A DNA stretch of 6,844 nt from Muribaculaceae bacterium (GCA_023665245.1 JAMPEH010000127.1:1-6844), one strand, 5' to 3'. Counted from the stretch's first letter, positions 1 through 5,166 are shown. The notes: generated from the sequence alone by a model not told the origin. Translations and numbers: made by a program.

Positions 1-3
1 TCA

Positions 4-37
4 CCCGCAAGCGGGAGCTTCCCCACCAAGGGGAAGC
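4..37. repeat. Double-hairpin intergenic repeat (left copy)
   Basis: Two adjacent perfect inverted repeats: CCCGC/GCGGG (4-8 and 11-15) and GCTTCCCC/GGGGAAGC (17-24 and 30-37). On the minus strand this gives a CTTCCCC..GGGGAAG hairpin followed by a second, unrelated GC hairpin. The same architecture appears at the right edge (6803-6844) with a different second hairpin. It looks like a dispersed REP-like intergenic palindrome. It may extend beyond the window. Confidence 0.6.
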
Positions 38-55
38 CTATATTAAGGTCGTATT

Positions 56-90
56 GCATTCTTAATTCTGCATTCTTAATTCTGAATTCC
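56..90. repeat. AT-rich tandem 14-mer intergenic repeat
   Basis: The 14-mer GCATTCTTAATTCT occurs twice head to tail (56-69 and 70-83), followed by a diverged partial copy. Thirteen bases of the unit reappear in inverted orientation at 6653-6665. It has no coding potential and sits beside the palindromic repeat in both places, so the two are probably components of one dispersed intergenic repeat family. Confidence 0.55.
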
Positions 91-112
91 CAAAGCCCCG
101 CTTTCAAGCAAA

Positions 113-152
113 AAAACAGAAAAAGCCCGCGCGGCAAAATTGCCGCGCGGGC
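113..152 (-). terminator. Rho-independent terminator of the DUF2188 gene
   Basis: A perfect 12-bp GC-rich stem (125-136 with 141-152, 4-nt loop) is followed, in minus-strand reading, by U5, C, U, G and another run of U. It lies 20 bp beyond the stop codon of the minus-strand gene at 173-400. This is a classic intrinsic terminator. Confidence 0.9.
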
Positions 153-172
153 ACCCTTTAACTTTAGTAAAC

Positions 173-400
173 TTAATATGTAAGGCGGCGGAAAGAACCG
201 TCTTCCTTATGTATCATAATCTTGGCTTCCTGATTGCCTGCCGTTTTCTTTGCAAAAGCAATGGCTTCCGCCTGCGTCAAAAACAGCTTCAACGCCTTAT
301 CCGCGCCCTGTGCCTTTACCTGCCATTTGTTATCGTCCTTTCTCTTGGAAATGTGATAAATTTTTGTAGCTTTGCTCTCTGCCTCTTTTTTGTCAGCCAT
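173..400 (-). CDS. DUF2188 domain-containing small protein
   Basis: A 75-residue cytosolic protein with a lysine-rich N-terminus (about residues 1-13), then one DUF2188-type unit. The visible family features are a beta strand leading to the W of KWQVKAQGADKA (residues 25-36), a TQAEAIAFAKKTA helix (42-54), and a closing IMIHKEDGSFRR strand-turn (61-72). The family occurs as small stand-alone proteins of 60-80 residues in many bacteria, and no biochemical role is established. The ATG start is supported by an AGGAG-rich ribosome binding site at 403-410. A near-consensus promoter lies at 462-490 and a strong terminator directly follows, so this is a monocistronic and probably well-expressed gene. 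It is divergent from the GtrA-like gene. The family call is secure and the function unknown. Confidence 0.85.
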   Translation of the reverse strand: MADKKEAESKATKIYHISKRKDDNKWQVKAQGADKALKLFLTQAEAIAFAKKTAGNQEAKIMIHKEDGSFRRLTY

Positions 401-461
401 AATCTCCTCCGTTCCCCGCCAAAGTAGGTTGCGCGGTGCTATCCTATAAATTTATATATGC

Positions 462-490
462 ATTTTAACACATTTATGCTACCTTGTCAA
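462..490 (-). promoter_or_regulatory. Sigma-A promoter of the DUF2188 gene
   Basis: In minus-strand reading, a perfect TTGACA (485-490) is separated by exactly 17 bp from TAAAAT (462-467). Transcription would start near 455, leaving a leader of roughly 55 nt before the ATG at 400. This is one of the best promoter matches in the window. Confidence 0.85.
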
Positions 491-573
491 GCGACTTTTT
501 GCCCCGCGTTGTCATAATAATTTATTACAACCGCATAAAATTGCTTGATTACTTTATTTCGGAGTGATAATAT

Positions 574-1131
574 ATGCCTATGGAAAAAGAAGAATTGACG
601 GCTGCGGAGCCCGAAACAGCGTCCGCCGAGGAAAACCAAACGCAAGTCACGCCCCGAACGGCGGCGCCCGAAACGGAAAGCGAGCCCGTAAAGCTCACGA
701 AAAAACAGCAGTTTTTTCAACTATTAAAGTTTACGGCATTTTCTCTTTCTGCGGGAATTATACAGTTTTTATTGCAGTCCACTCTGTTTGACTGGACGCA
801 CGCTTTGACCTACTGGCAGGCTTACCCCATTGCGCTCACCGCATCGGTTATCTGGAACTTTACGTTCAACCGCAAATTCACGTTCAAAGCGGCTAACAAC
901 GTGCCCATTGCCATGGTGTTGGTGGTCATATATAACCTTTTAATCGTCGTGCCCTTTGCGATACTCGGCGAATATCTCGTGGGAATTTGGGGCGACGCTT
1001 TCGGTATGTTAGTTACGGTTATACTGCTTTTAATTAACTTTGTAACCGAGTTTTTCTGGGATAAATTTGTGGTATTCAACGGCAAATTTACGGCTAAGCT
1101 CGAAAAGCTTTTCCGCCGCAAAAAGGCGTAA
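574..1131 (+). CDS. GtrA-like family membrane protein
   Basis: A 185-residue integral membrane protein. An acidic, low-complexity cytosolic N-terminus (1-45) precedes four predicted membrane helices at about 50-72, 82-98, 112-133 and 144-162, and the C-terminus is basic (LFRRKKA). The GtrA signature WNFTFNRKFTF (94-104) lies after helix 2, and helix 4 runs into FWDKFVVFNG (161-170), the usual end of the family. GtrA-like proteins are linked to cell-surface polysaccharide work, in some members the flipping of lipid-linked sugars for glycosyl transfer. No glycosyltransferase is adjacent here, so the substrate is unknown. GGAG at 561-564 lies 9 nt before this ATG, and an in-frame ATG two codons later is spaced less well. 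The upstream promoter is weak; the best guess is TTGTCA at 509-514 with an AT-rich, non-consensus -10. Confidence 0.88.
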   Translation: MPMEKEELTAAEPETASAEENQTQVTPRTAAPETESEPVKLTKKQQFFQLLKFTAFSLSAGIIQFLLQSTLFDWTHALTYWQAYPIALTASVIWNFTFNRKFTFKAANNVPIAMVLVVIYNLLIVVPFAILGEYLVGIWGDAFGMLVTVILLLINFVTEFFWDKFVVFNGKFTAKLEKLFRRKKA

Positions 1132-1198
1132 ACATTTTGTAAAGCCGCCGCAAAAGGAGTAATTTACATATACGTAATCACCATTGAAAATACTAAGC

Positions 1199-1225
1199 CC
1201 CCCCGCCGCAATCCGCGTCGGGGGG
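1199..1225. terminator. GC hairpin between convergent genes
   Basis: A 7-bp stem CCCCCCG (1199-1205) with CGGGGGG (1219-1225) encloses an inner CGC/GCG pairing. It sits between the 3' ends of the convergent GtrA-like and NTF2-like genes, so it could stop transcription from both sides. Neither flank has a clean U-run, so the call rests mainly on stem strength and position. Confidence 0.5.
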
Positions 1226-1256
1226 TTAAACATAAATTAAGTTTATCTCCCGAAAA

Positions 1257-1640
1257 TTATTTTTGTATTGTATCCGAATTTTGATTATAAGCCTTTGCAA
1301 CGCATTTCCACTCGCCGTTCATTTTCAAAAGCAACAGATAGTCGGTAAAGTCTATCCTTCCGCCCCAGCCCTCTTCCAAAACGCGCACGACCGCAAGCGT
1401 CTCTTCCACGGCAACAACGTCTACTCTCGCCTTAAAATTTTCGCCGCCGGAAACGGTATCTACGTTGTGATAGAACTGCTCGATGGAGCCGTGCTCTAAT
1501 TTGCCGTCAAGATAGCCGAACAGGACAGCCTCGTCAATAAACAGTTCCTTTGCGTACTTGCTGTTACCCTCGGCAACGCTCTTCACGAACTTTTGCGCCG
1601 CCTCTTCAACCGCCTGATACTCTTTGATTTCGTCTCTCAT
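1257..1640 (-). CDS. NTF2-like / putative lumazine-binding family protein
   Basis: A 127-residue soluble protein with an NTF2-like (SnoaL/lumazine-binding type) alpha+beta barrel pattern. It has an N-terminal helix (EYQAVEEAAQKFVKSVAEG, 7-25), a segment on residues entering the pocket (AKELFIDEAVLFGYLDGKLEHGSIEQFYHNV, 30-60, seen as helix, turn and helix), and closing strands around ARVDVVAVEETLAVVRVLEEGWGGR and DYLLLLKMNGEWKCVAKAY. The length equals that of a single-domain family member. Such proteins bind or isomerise small hydrophobic molecules, and the ligand here cannot be read. AAGGAG lies 8-14 nt before the ATG (1648-1654). The gene is divergent from an HxlR-type regulator over 123 bp with palindromes overlapping its promoter, so it is probably that regulator's target, perhaps in an electrophile or redox response. 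That role is inferred from position only. Confidence 0.82.
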   Translation of the reverse strand: MRDEIKEYQAVEEAAQKFVKSVAEGNSKYAKELFIDEAVLFGYLDGKLEHGSIEQFYHNVDTVSGGENFKARVDVVAVEETLAVVRVLEEGWGGRIDFTDYLLLLKMNGEWKCVAKAYNQNSDTIQK

Positions 1641-1669
1641 AATAAAACTCCTTTTTATAAAAAATTTAC

Positions 1670-1698
1670 TTTACATATATACTTTAAAATGGTATTAT
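1670..1698 (+). promoter_or_regulatory. Sigma-A promoter of the HxlR regulator gene
   Basis: TTTACA (1670-1675) and TATTAT (1693-1698) are separated by 17 bp. Transcription would start near 1705, so the palindromes at 1708-1744 would lie just downstream of the start, a natural site for autorepression. It overlaps the opposing promoter of the NTF2-like gene. Confidence 0.65.
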
Positions 1699-1709
1699 TT
1701 ATTTGTCAA
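1681..1709 (-). promoter_or_regulatory. Sigma-A promoter of the NTF2-like gene
   Basis: In minus-strand reading, a perfect TTGACA (1704-1709) is followed after 17 bp by TAAAGT (1681-1686), a 4/6 match to the -10 consensus. The -35 box overlaps the left half (AAGTAC, 1708-1713) of a palindrome, so a protein bound there would block polymerase. Confidence 0.7.
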
Positions 1710-1744
1710 GTACGCACATTTTTGTTCGGTACTTACAAAAAGTA
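1708..1744. promoter_or_regulatory. Candidate HxlR operator (two nested palindromes)
   Basis: Two inverted repeats share the central GTACTT. AAGTAC (1708-1713) pairs with GTACTT (1729-1734) across 15 nt, and TACTT (1730-1734) pairs with AAGTA (1740-1744) across 5 nt. The second is a compact site of the kind bound by dimeric winged-helix HxlR proteins, whose operators often sit in the divergent spacer beside their own gene. The arrangement covers the -35 of the minus-strand gene and the start region of the regulator. Binding itself is inferred. Confidence 0.55.
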
Positions 1745-1763
1745 GAGTGTAAAGAGGGCTGTT

Positions 1764-2102
1764 ATGGAAGAGAAAAAGCGGTGTATTGCAACCGAAAGAC
1801 TGTGCGATACGGGGTTCAGCTACACGCTGTCGCTGATAAGCGGCAAATACAAAATGACGATTTTATATACGCTAATGGAATTTAAGGTCGTCCGTTACAA
1901 CGAACTGCAACGGTATATAAAGGGAATTTCATATAAGACTTTGAGCTTGTCTTTAAAAGAGTTGGAAAACGACGGCTTGATTATCCGCAAGGAATACCCG
2001 CAGATACCGCCGAAAGTGGAATACAGCCTGTCCGAGCGCGGGAAGTCTTTAATGCCGCTTTTGGACGGCATGTGCGAGTGGGGCGACAAGAACAGAAGAT
2101 AA
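1764..2102 (+). CDS. HxlR-family winged-helix transcriptional regulator
   Basis: A 112-residue MarR-like regulator of the HxlR family. The family core runs from LISGKYKMTILYTL (24-37) through FKVVRYNELQRYIKGISYKTLS (40-61, the helix-turn-helix) and LKELENDGLIIRKEY (64-78, into the wing) to VEYSLSERGKSLMPLLDGMCEWG (85-107), all characteristic. Members bind palindromic operators as dimers, and several Bacillus ones (YodB, HypR) sense quinones, aldehydes or oxidants through an N-terminal cysteine. Cys14, about ten residues before SGKYK, sits where that conserved cysteine is expected, and Cys7 and Cys104 are also present. AAGAGGG at 1752-1758 supports this ATG. An upstream in-phase reading would not add family sequence. 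The target is probably the divergent NTF2-like gene plus itself. The family call is strong and the inducer unknown. Confidence 0.92.
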   Translation: MEEKKRCIATERLCDTGFSYTLSLISGKYKMTILYTLMEFKVVRYNELQRYIKGISYKTLSLSLKELENDGLIIRKEYPQIPPKVEYSLSERGKSLMPLLDGMCEWGDKNRR

Positions 2103-2121
2103 TATTAAGTAGTGTATAAAA

Positions 2122-2146
2122 TCAGGGTGTATGAAAACAACGCCTG
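2122..2146 (-). terminator. Weak terminator candidate after the DUF3800 gene
   Basis: CAGG (2123-2126) can pair with CCTG (2143-2146), with an inner TGT/ACA pairing and an asymmetric internal loop. In minus-strand reading it starts 5 nt past the DUF3800 stop codon and is followed by AUUUUAUA. The stem is short and the U-run imperfect. It might serve the HxlR gene from the other side as well. Confidence 0.3.
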
Positions 2147-2150
2147 TGGT

Positions 2151-2828
2151 TTATCTAATATATTTTTTGTTTAAACGCTTGTAATAATTCCTATAAAAAT
2201 CACGCATTGAGCCGAAAAATTGTTGCTCCGATTTACTGTTTAGTGCCCTTTCTCTCTTCAAATTTATAGGCTCAAACGTAGTCAATAAATCTGCTATTTG
2301 GAAAAGTCTGTAATAGGTAGGTCTTACGTTCTGCCGAAATTCTATATTCTTATCGGCAAAGAGCGCAGCCAAAATGCTTGTAAGCTGCTTTTGTCCGTTA
2401 TCGTAGTAAATGATGATTTTATCAAAGCTATTAAGGAATTCAAACTTATTTTCTAAAAAGGCTTTTATTTGCGCCGACAATGCGGCTATAAGCTTAAACT
2501 GATTTTCGTTTTCCTTCTTTTCAACGACAAACATTTTATAAGAAAAATCAATTTTTGCGGCAAAAGCCATAAAGCTGTTTAAAATATGCTTCCGCTCGTC
2601 AATGGTTAAAAACTTATAGACCTCTTCTTTCCTTATCAGCGGTCCTGTATGTAAACAATGCTTCTCATAACCTTGCATAGTTAAACTGTTATCCAGCTTC
2701 ACGATTTCTGCGGCAATATTTTCCGTTTGATTGTGAAACAGCATAGTTACTAAATAATACGGACAAGCCTTATCAAATTTTCCGAAGTCACCTGACTCGT
2801 CGATAAATATACTTAAATACTTTGGCAT
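2151..2828 (-). CDS. DUF3800 domain-containing protein
   Basis: A 225-residue soluble protein carrying the DUF3800 hallmarks. A first strand ends in IFIDESGDFG (residues 7-16, with Asp10, Glu11 and Asp14), a central strand is IIIYYDNGQKQL (138-149, Asp143), and the late motif is YRLFQIADLL (173-182, Asp180). The fold is regarded as RNase H-like, and the spacing of these acidic residues fits a metal-binding nuclease-type site, but activity is not established for the family. The length is normal and all three acidic positions are present, so the gene looks intact. The start is fixed because ESGD must sit near the N-terminus, yet no Shine-Dalgarno precedes the ATG; instead a hairpin with a U7 run abuts it. 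DUF3800 genes are common in defence islands, phages and mobile elements. This one has its own promoter and structured leader. Confidence 0.88.
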   Translation of the reverse strand: MPKYLSIFIDESGDFGKFDKACPYYLVTMLFHNQTENIAAEIVKLDNSLTMQGYEKHCLHTGPLIRKEEVYKFLTIDERKHILNSFMAFAAKIDFSYKMFVVEKKENENQFKLIAALSAQIKAFLENKFEFLNSFDKIIIYYDNGQKQLTSILAALFADKNIEFRQNVRPTYYRLFQIADLLTTFEPINLKRERALNSKSEQQFFGSMRDFYRNYYKRLNKKYIR

Positions 2829-2905
2829 AAGTAAAAAAATTGGCGAGGAATACCCCCGCCCCGGTGGACCTTGGGAATTTCAACCCAGCCCGAATCTATT
2901 TTTAC
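2829..2905 (-). promoter_or_regulatory. Structured 5' leader of the DUF3800 mRNA
   Basis: The expected transcript starts near 2905 and runs about 77 nt to the ATG. In RNA sense it holds a UGGG/CCCA hairpin with an 8-nt loop UUGAAAUU (2872-2887), then GGUCCACC, then a 7-bp hairpin (2842-2860) followed by AAUUUUUUU and the start codon. Families of conserved RNAs upstream of DUF3800 genes have been described by comparative genomics (the DUF3800 RNA motifs). This leader may be one of them, but I cannot test it against those models. It may act in cis or be made as a small RNA ending at the U-run. Confidence 0.55.
2833..2860 (-). terminator. Terminator-like hairpin abutting the DUF3800 start codon
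   Basis: In RNA sense GGCGGGG (2854-2860) pairs with CCUCGCC (2842-2848), 7 bp including one G-U pair, with loop GUAUU. AA and seven U follow (2833-2839), and the ATG begins 4 nt after the U-run. Nothing on this strand upstream needs a terminator here, because the gene's own promoter lies between it and the nearest minus-strand gene. It therefore belongs to the leader as an attenuator or as the end of a small RNA. Confidence 0.65.
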
Positions 2906-2911
2906 AATATT

Positions 2912-2940
2912 ATTATATGCCTATTAGGAAGAAAAGTCAA
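2912..2940 (-). promoter_or_regulatory. Strong sigma-A promoter of the DUF3800 gene
   Basis: In minus-strand reading TTGACT (2935-2940), a 17-bp spacer and a perfect TATAAT (2912-2917). The predicted start is near 2905, just before the structured leader. Confidence 0.82.
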
Positions 2941-3000
2941 TAACTTGGTTATATTTTTTTATCAATAAAATCTTCCGAATTTTTTATCTTTCGGTGGCAG

Positions 3001-3306
3001 CGAGATAAGCAAGGCAAAATTATTTCAATATGCGACCCGTGTTGCGGTGGCGGTGGCATGGCTATTGCGGCAATTGACGTTCTCAAAAACGATTACGGCG
3101 TAAATTACGCTATGGACTGTTTCGTGGAGTGCGCCGATATAGATATTCGTTGCGTTCATATGACCTATTTGCAATTAGCGCTTGCCGGTGTTCCTGCAAT
3201 CGTTAAACACCAAAATACTCTTACCAATGAGCTTTGGAGTATTTGGAAAACACCAGCGTTTATATTCCAATATCACCGTTTTTATAAATATCTAAATCAC
3301 AAATAA
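3001..3306 (+). pseudogene. 5'-truncated N-6 adenine DNA methylase remnant
   Basis: The open frame runs from just after a stop at 2941-2943. Recognisable protein begins near GKIISICDPCCGGGG and continues into MAIAAIDVLKNDYG. DPCCGGGGM is the SAM-binding motif I of N-6 DNA methylases found on plasmids and integrative elements. It is followed by an acidic-strand segment CFVECADIDIRCVHMTYLQL and then VPAIVKHQNTLTNELWSIW, both in family order. Such proteins normally carry a long N-terminal part before motif I, which is missing. The upstream residues read as unrelated sequence, and the DUF3800 promoter begins at 2940, so the junction lies near 2990-3005. No NPPY/F-type motif IV is visible. The ATG at 3058 has no ribosome binding site and would cut motif I off, so it is not a credible start. 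Probably inactive. Confidence 0.7.
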
Positions 3307-3318
3307 AAGGAGTTTACA

Positions 3319-3570
3319 ATGAAACTTTATTTAGAACCAAACGACATAATTCAAAATGGCGAAATTAAATATACCGTACTGTACTTATCAGAAAAAATGA
3401 ACTGCAACGTAGCAATATTAAAACGAGATACCTATTGCCCATATGTAGTAGCTCACGATATTTACGAACAACCCGACAATACTTACCATTGGCGCTGGGG
3501 ACATTACTTTAACCATCTTGAAAACGCCCATAAAAAGCGCGAAGAACTGATTTTAAAATACTTACGATAA
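3319..3570 (+). CDS. Small hypothetical protein downstream of the methylase remnant
   Basis: An 83-residue soluble protein, not recognised. It has alternating hydrophobic stretches suggesting a compact beta-rich fold (IKYTVLYLSEKMNCNVAIL, 16-34; YCPYVVAHDIY, 39-49), an aromatic cluster around YHWRWGHYFNHLE (56-68), and a charged C-terminal helix (NAHKKREELILKYL). There is no signal peptide or membrane segment. AAAGGAG at 3306-3312 ends 6 nt before the ATG and overlaps the stop codon of the methylase frame. The two were therefore probably co-transcribed in the ancestral element. With the methylase gene beheaded, no promoter is evident, so expression is doubtful although the frame is intact. 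The function is unknown. Confidence 0.65.
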   Translation: MKLYLEPNDIIQNGEIKYTVLYLSEKMNCNVAILKRDTYCPYVVAHDIYEQPDNTYHWRWGHYFNHLENAHKKREELILKYLR

Positions 3571-3634
3571 AATGAAAACCTGGAGTCCTTACGGATTCTG
3601 AGCTATTTTTATGTTATGTAAGAGCTTTATTTAT

Positions 3635-3676
3635 AAAGAAATATGTGATGGTAAAATTACCATCACATATTTCTTT
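3635..3676. terminator. Long bidirectional hairpin terminator
   Basis: A perfect 20-bp inverted repeat (3635-3654 with 3657-3676) is separated by only 2 nt. One arm begins AAAGAAA and the other ends in TTTCTTT, so the RNA ends in a U-rich tail in both directions. It lies between the 3' ends of the convergent 83-residue gene and the duplicated membrane-protein gene. Confidence 0.8.
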
Positions 3677-3697
3677 TGCAATTAATTTCAATTTTAT

Positions 3698-4099
3698 TTA
3701 ACAGAACAATATTAGACTTATAGATATAATTATCAAAACTACAAAAAGCCAACCAACTAAACAGTAAACAACTTCTTTACCTGTTGCTCTATTTCCTGTA
3801 GTATACATCTTTCTGTCGGTACCGCCATGCATACATAGAATACCTAATGCCATACACTCCAATATATACAAGACTCCCAACACAAAATCATTCCTATCAT
3901 CTAATTTTTTCTTTTTACTTAATATATACTTTATTAGGCCCACAATAAATAGAATAACCAAAAAGACGATAATCCAACTTAATAGACAAACACCTACTTC
4001 TTTCCAAGTGGGTTGTTCTCCAGTTGTACTCATTATTCTATCAGTACCACCATACATACATAGAATACCTAATGCCATGCATTCAAGTATATATAACAT
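3698..4099 (-). CDS. Internally duplicated membrane protein, putative Rhs immunity protein
   Basis: A 133-residue, very hydrophobic protein made of two tandem copies of one unit. Residues 2-27 align with 77-102, sharing LYILECMALGILCM, GGTDR and TTG, and each copy continues with KEV..CL..W and a long hydrophobic helix. Four membrane segments are expected, at about 2-18, 36-60, 77-93 and 110-132, with a charged connector SKKKKLDDRND (61-71). AGGAGT at 4105-4110 gives a good start, 17 bp after the Rhs fragment's stop. In Rhs and other polymorphic toxin loci, the small gene directly after the C-terminal tip is the immunity gene. A membrane-embedded protector would suit a toxin that acts on the membrane. 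No family is recognised; the immunity role rests on position. Confidence 0.6.
   Translation of the reverse strand: MLYILECMALGILCMYGGTDRIMSTTGEQPTWKEVGVCLLSWIIVFLVILFIVGLIKYILSKKKKLDDRNDFVLGVLYILECMALGILCMHGGTDRKMYTTGNRATGKEVVYCLVGWLFVVLIIISISLILFC
3819..4093 (-). repeat. 225-bp-offset tandem duplication inside the membrane-protein gene
   Basis: The 50-bp blocks 3819-3868 and 4044-4093 match at 44 of 50 positions without gaps and are offset by exactly 225 bp (75 codons), so the frame is kept. Similarity decays outside these blocks at DNA level but persists in the protein. This indicates a fairly recent in-frame duplication of a whole two-helix unit. Confidence 0.75.
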
Positions 4100-4116
4100 A
4101 AGTTACTCCTTACTAA

Positions 4117-5091
4117 TTAGTTGAAAAACTCAGGATACTTTATAAATAATTTACCAAGCTGAACTCCACCTTTTATTAAACCTGTTATTAATGGCTTAAA
4201 TAAAATTTTAGTATATAAATCACCTTTAGAAGGTAGAAATGGAATAGCACTTGCTAATAAAGTAAGTCCAGCATTAACGCCAACGTTTATACCAATAGTT
4301 TTTGCATCATAACCTTCAGATAACCCATATAATGCTGTTGTTGCTGCTGATGATACGACACGACCAGCCCCAAGAACGGCTTTGCCAACAGGACCAGCAA
4401 ACATTGAACCAGCAATCATTGCGCTATCTAAAGAACCGCCCAAAGTAGAAACCGCAACGGAACCTAAATTTATATTTTCGGCTCCCTTTTCCATTGCTTG
4501 ATTAGCGATCTCTCCACAGCCAACAACAATTCCTCCAACAGCAGTTGTAACAGCAACTGTTGTACCAATAGTCGCAGCCATTGAAGCCCCAACACCAACC
4601 GCTCCAGCAATAGCACCAGCGGCCGCACCAGCAGTAACTGCTACTACGGCAGCAACAGCAACAACTACTGCAACGGCAGCCACTACCATAGCAACTTTTT
4701 TAAAGAACTTTTTTAAACTCCAGTTGCCCGTAGGGTCACAGTTATTAACAGGATTGTTTTTACAATAAGCATACAAATTTAGACCATTTATTGTCTCATA
4801 GTTTGCATACTCTAAACTGTCCCGTGAAATGAATCTGCAAATTTCAGGGTCATAATAACGTGATTTAAGATAATATAATCCTGTTTCCCTATCATAATAA
4901 TAGCTGTTATAACGGAACGGATTTAAATTTCCGATATGATTTTCATCTTCTATATCGTCGCCATTTTCAGCAACGATTGCATGATTTCCCCAACAGTCGT
5001 AGATATATTTTACAACAACATTACCTAAATTGTCAAGTATTGCGATTATATCGCGCTGAGAGCCTTTATCACCAAATTTTAAAATCGCCCA
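4117..5091 (-). pseudogene. Orphan Rhs C-terminal fragment: core end plus hydrophobic tip
   Basis: The frame opens after a stop at 5092-5094 and runs 324 codons. The first half is unmistakable Rhs repeat-associated core: GDKGSQRDIIAILDNLGNVV, TGLYYLKSRYYDPEICRFIS, NGLNLYAYCKNNP and the closing DPTGN. The usual thousand or more residues of YD repeats are absent, and no ATG with a ribosome binding site opens the frame. The only in-frame start-like codon, a TTG at 4774-4776, lies inside the core motif. It is therefore probably a displaced C-terminal cassette, expressed only after recombination with a full rhs gene. After DPTGN the 200-residue tip starts with a basic stretch (SLKKFFKK), then about 60 residues of Ala, Val and Gly with GxxxG-like spacing and further hydrophobic segments. 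No nuclease, deaminase or protease motif is visible. A membrane-active toxin or an inert linker are both possible. Confidence 0.75.
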
Positions 5092-5131
5092 TTACTGAAT
5101 ATACAGGTGTTTAGACGGTTTAAAAATACGG

Positions 5132-5166
5132 AAAAAGCCCTGAATACGACTTGTATTCAAGGCTTT
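5132..5166 (-). terminator. Rho-independent terminator of tRNA-Arg
   Basis: In minus-strand reading AAAGCCTTGAATAC pairs with GTATTCAGGGCTTT (14 bp with one G-U pair, 5-nt loop), followed by a U5 run. It starts 3 nt beyond the CCA end of the tRNA. Confidence 0.9.

Larger units (their letters stand above)
2103..5130. other. AT-rich accessory block downstream of tRNA-Arg
   Basis: From the end of the HxlR gene to the tRNA terminator, base composition is visibly AT-richer than the flanking genes. The content is typical of accessory DNA: DUF3800, a decapitated DNA methylase, an unknown small gene, and an orphan Rhs C-terminal cassette with a partner gene. The right end lies about 40 bp beyond the terminator of a tRNA whose 3' end faces the block. 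No integrase, transposase or flanking direct repeat was found, so the boundaries are approximate and the mobile-origin reading is inference. Confidence 0.4.

Noticed and set aside
140..427. A 95-codon plus-strand open frame over the DUF2188 gene
   Set aside because: It starts inside the terminator hairpin of the DUF2188 gene and runs antisense to it. The minus-strand gene has a promoter, ribosome binding site, family match and terminator.
1153..1260. A possible small gene after AAAGGAG at 1153-1159
   Set aside because: The frame is open for some codons, but no ATG, GTG or TTG stands at a usable distance, and it runs straight through the intergenic GC hairpin.
3058..3306. Treating the methylase frame as a complete 82-residue gene starting at 3058
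   Set aside because: The SAM-binding motif DPCCGGGG lies in frame just upstream of this ATG and no ribosome binding site precedes it, so it is a truncated gene and not a short one.
4117..4776. Treating the Rhs fragment as a gene starting with TTG at 4776
   Set aside because: The TTG is the leucine codon of the core motif NGLNLYAYC and homology continues in frame upstream to about 5070.
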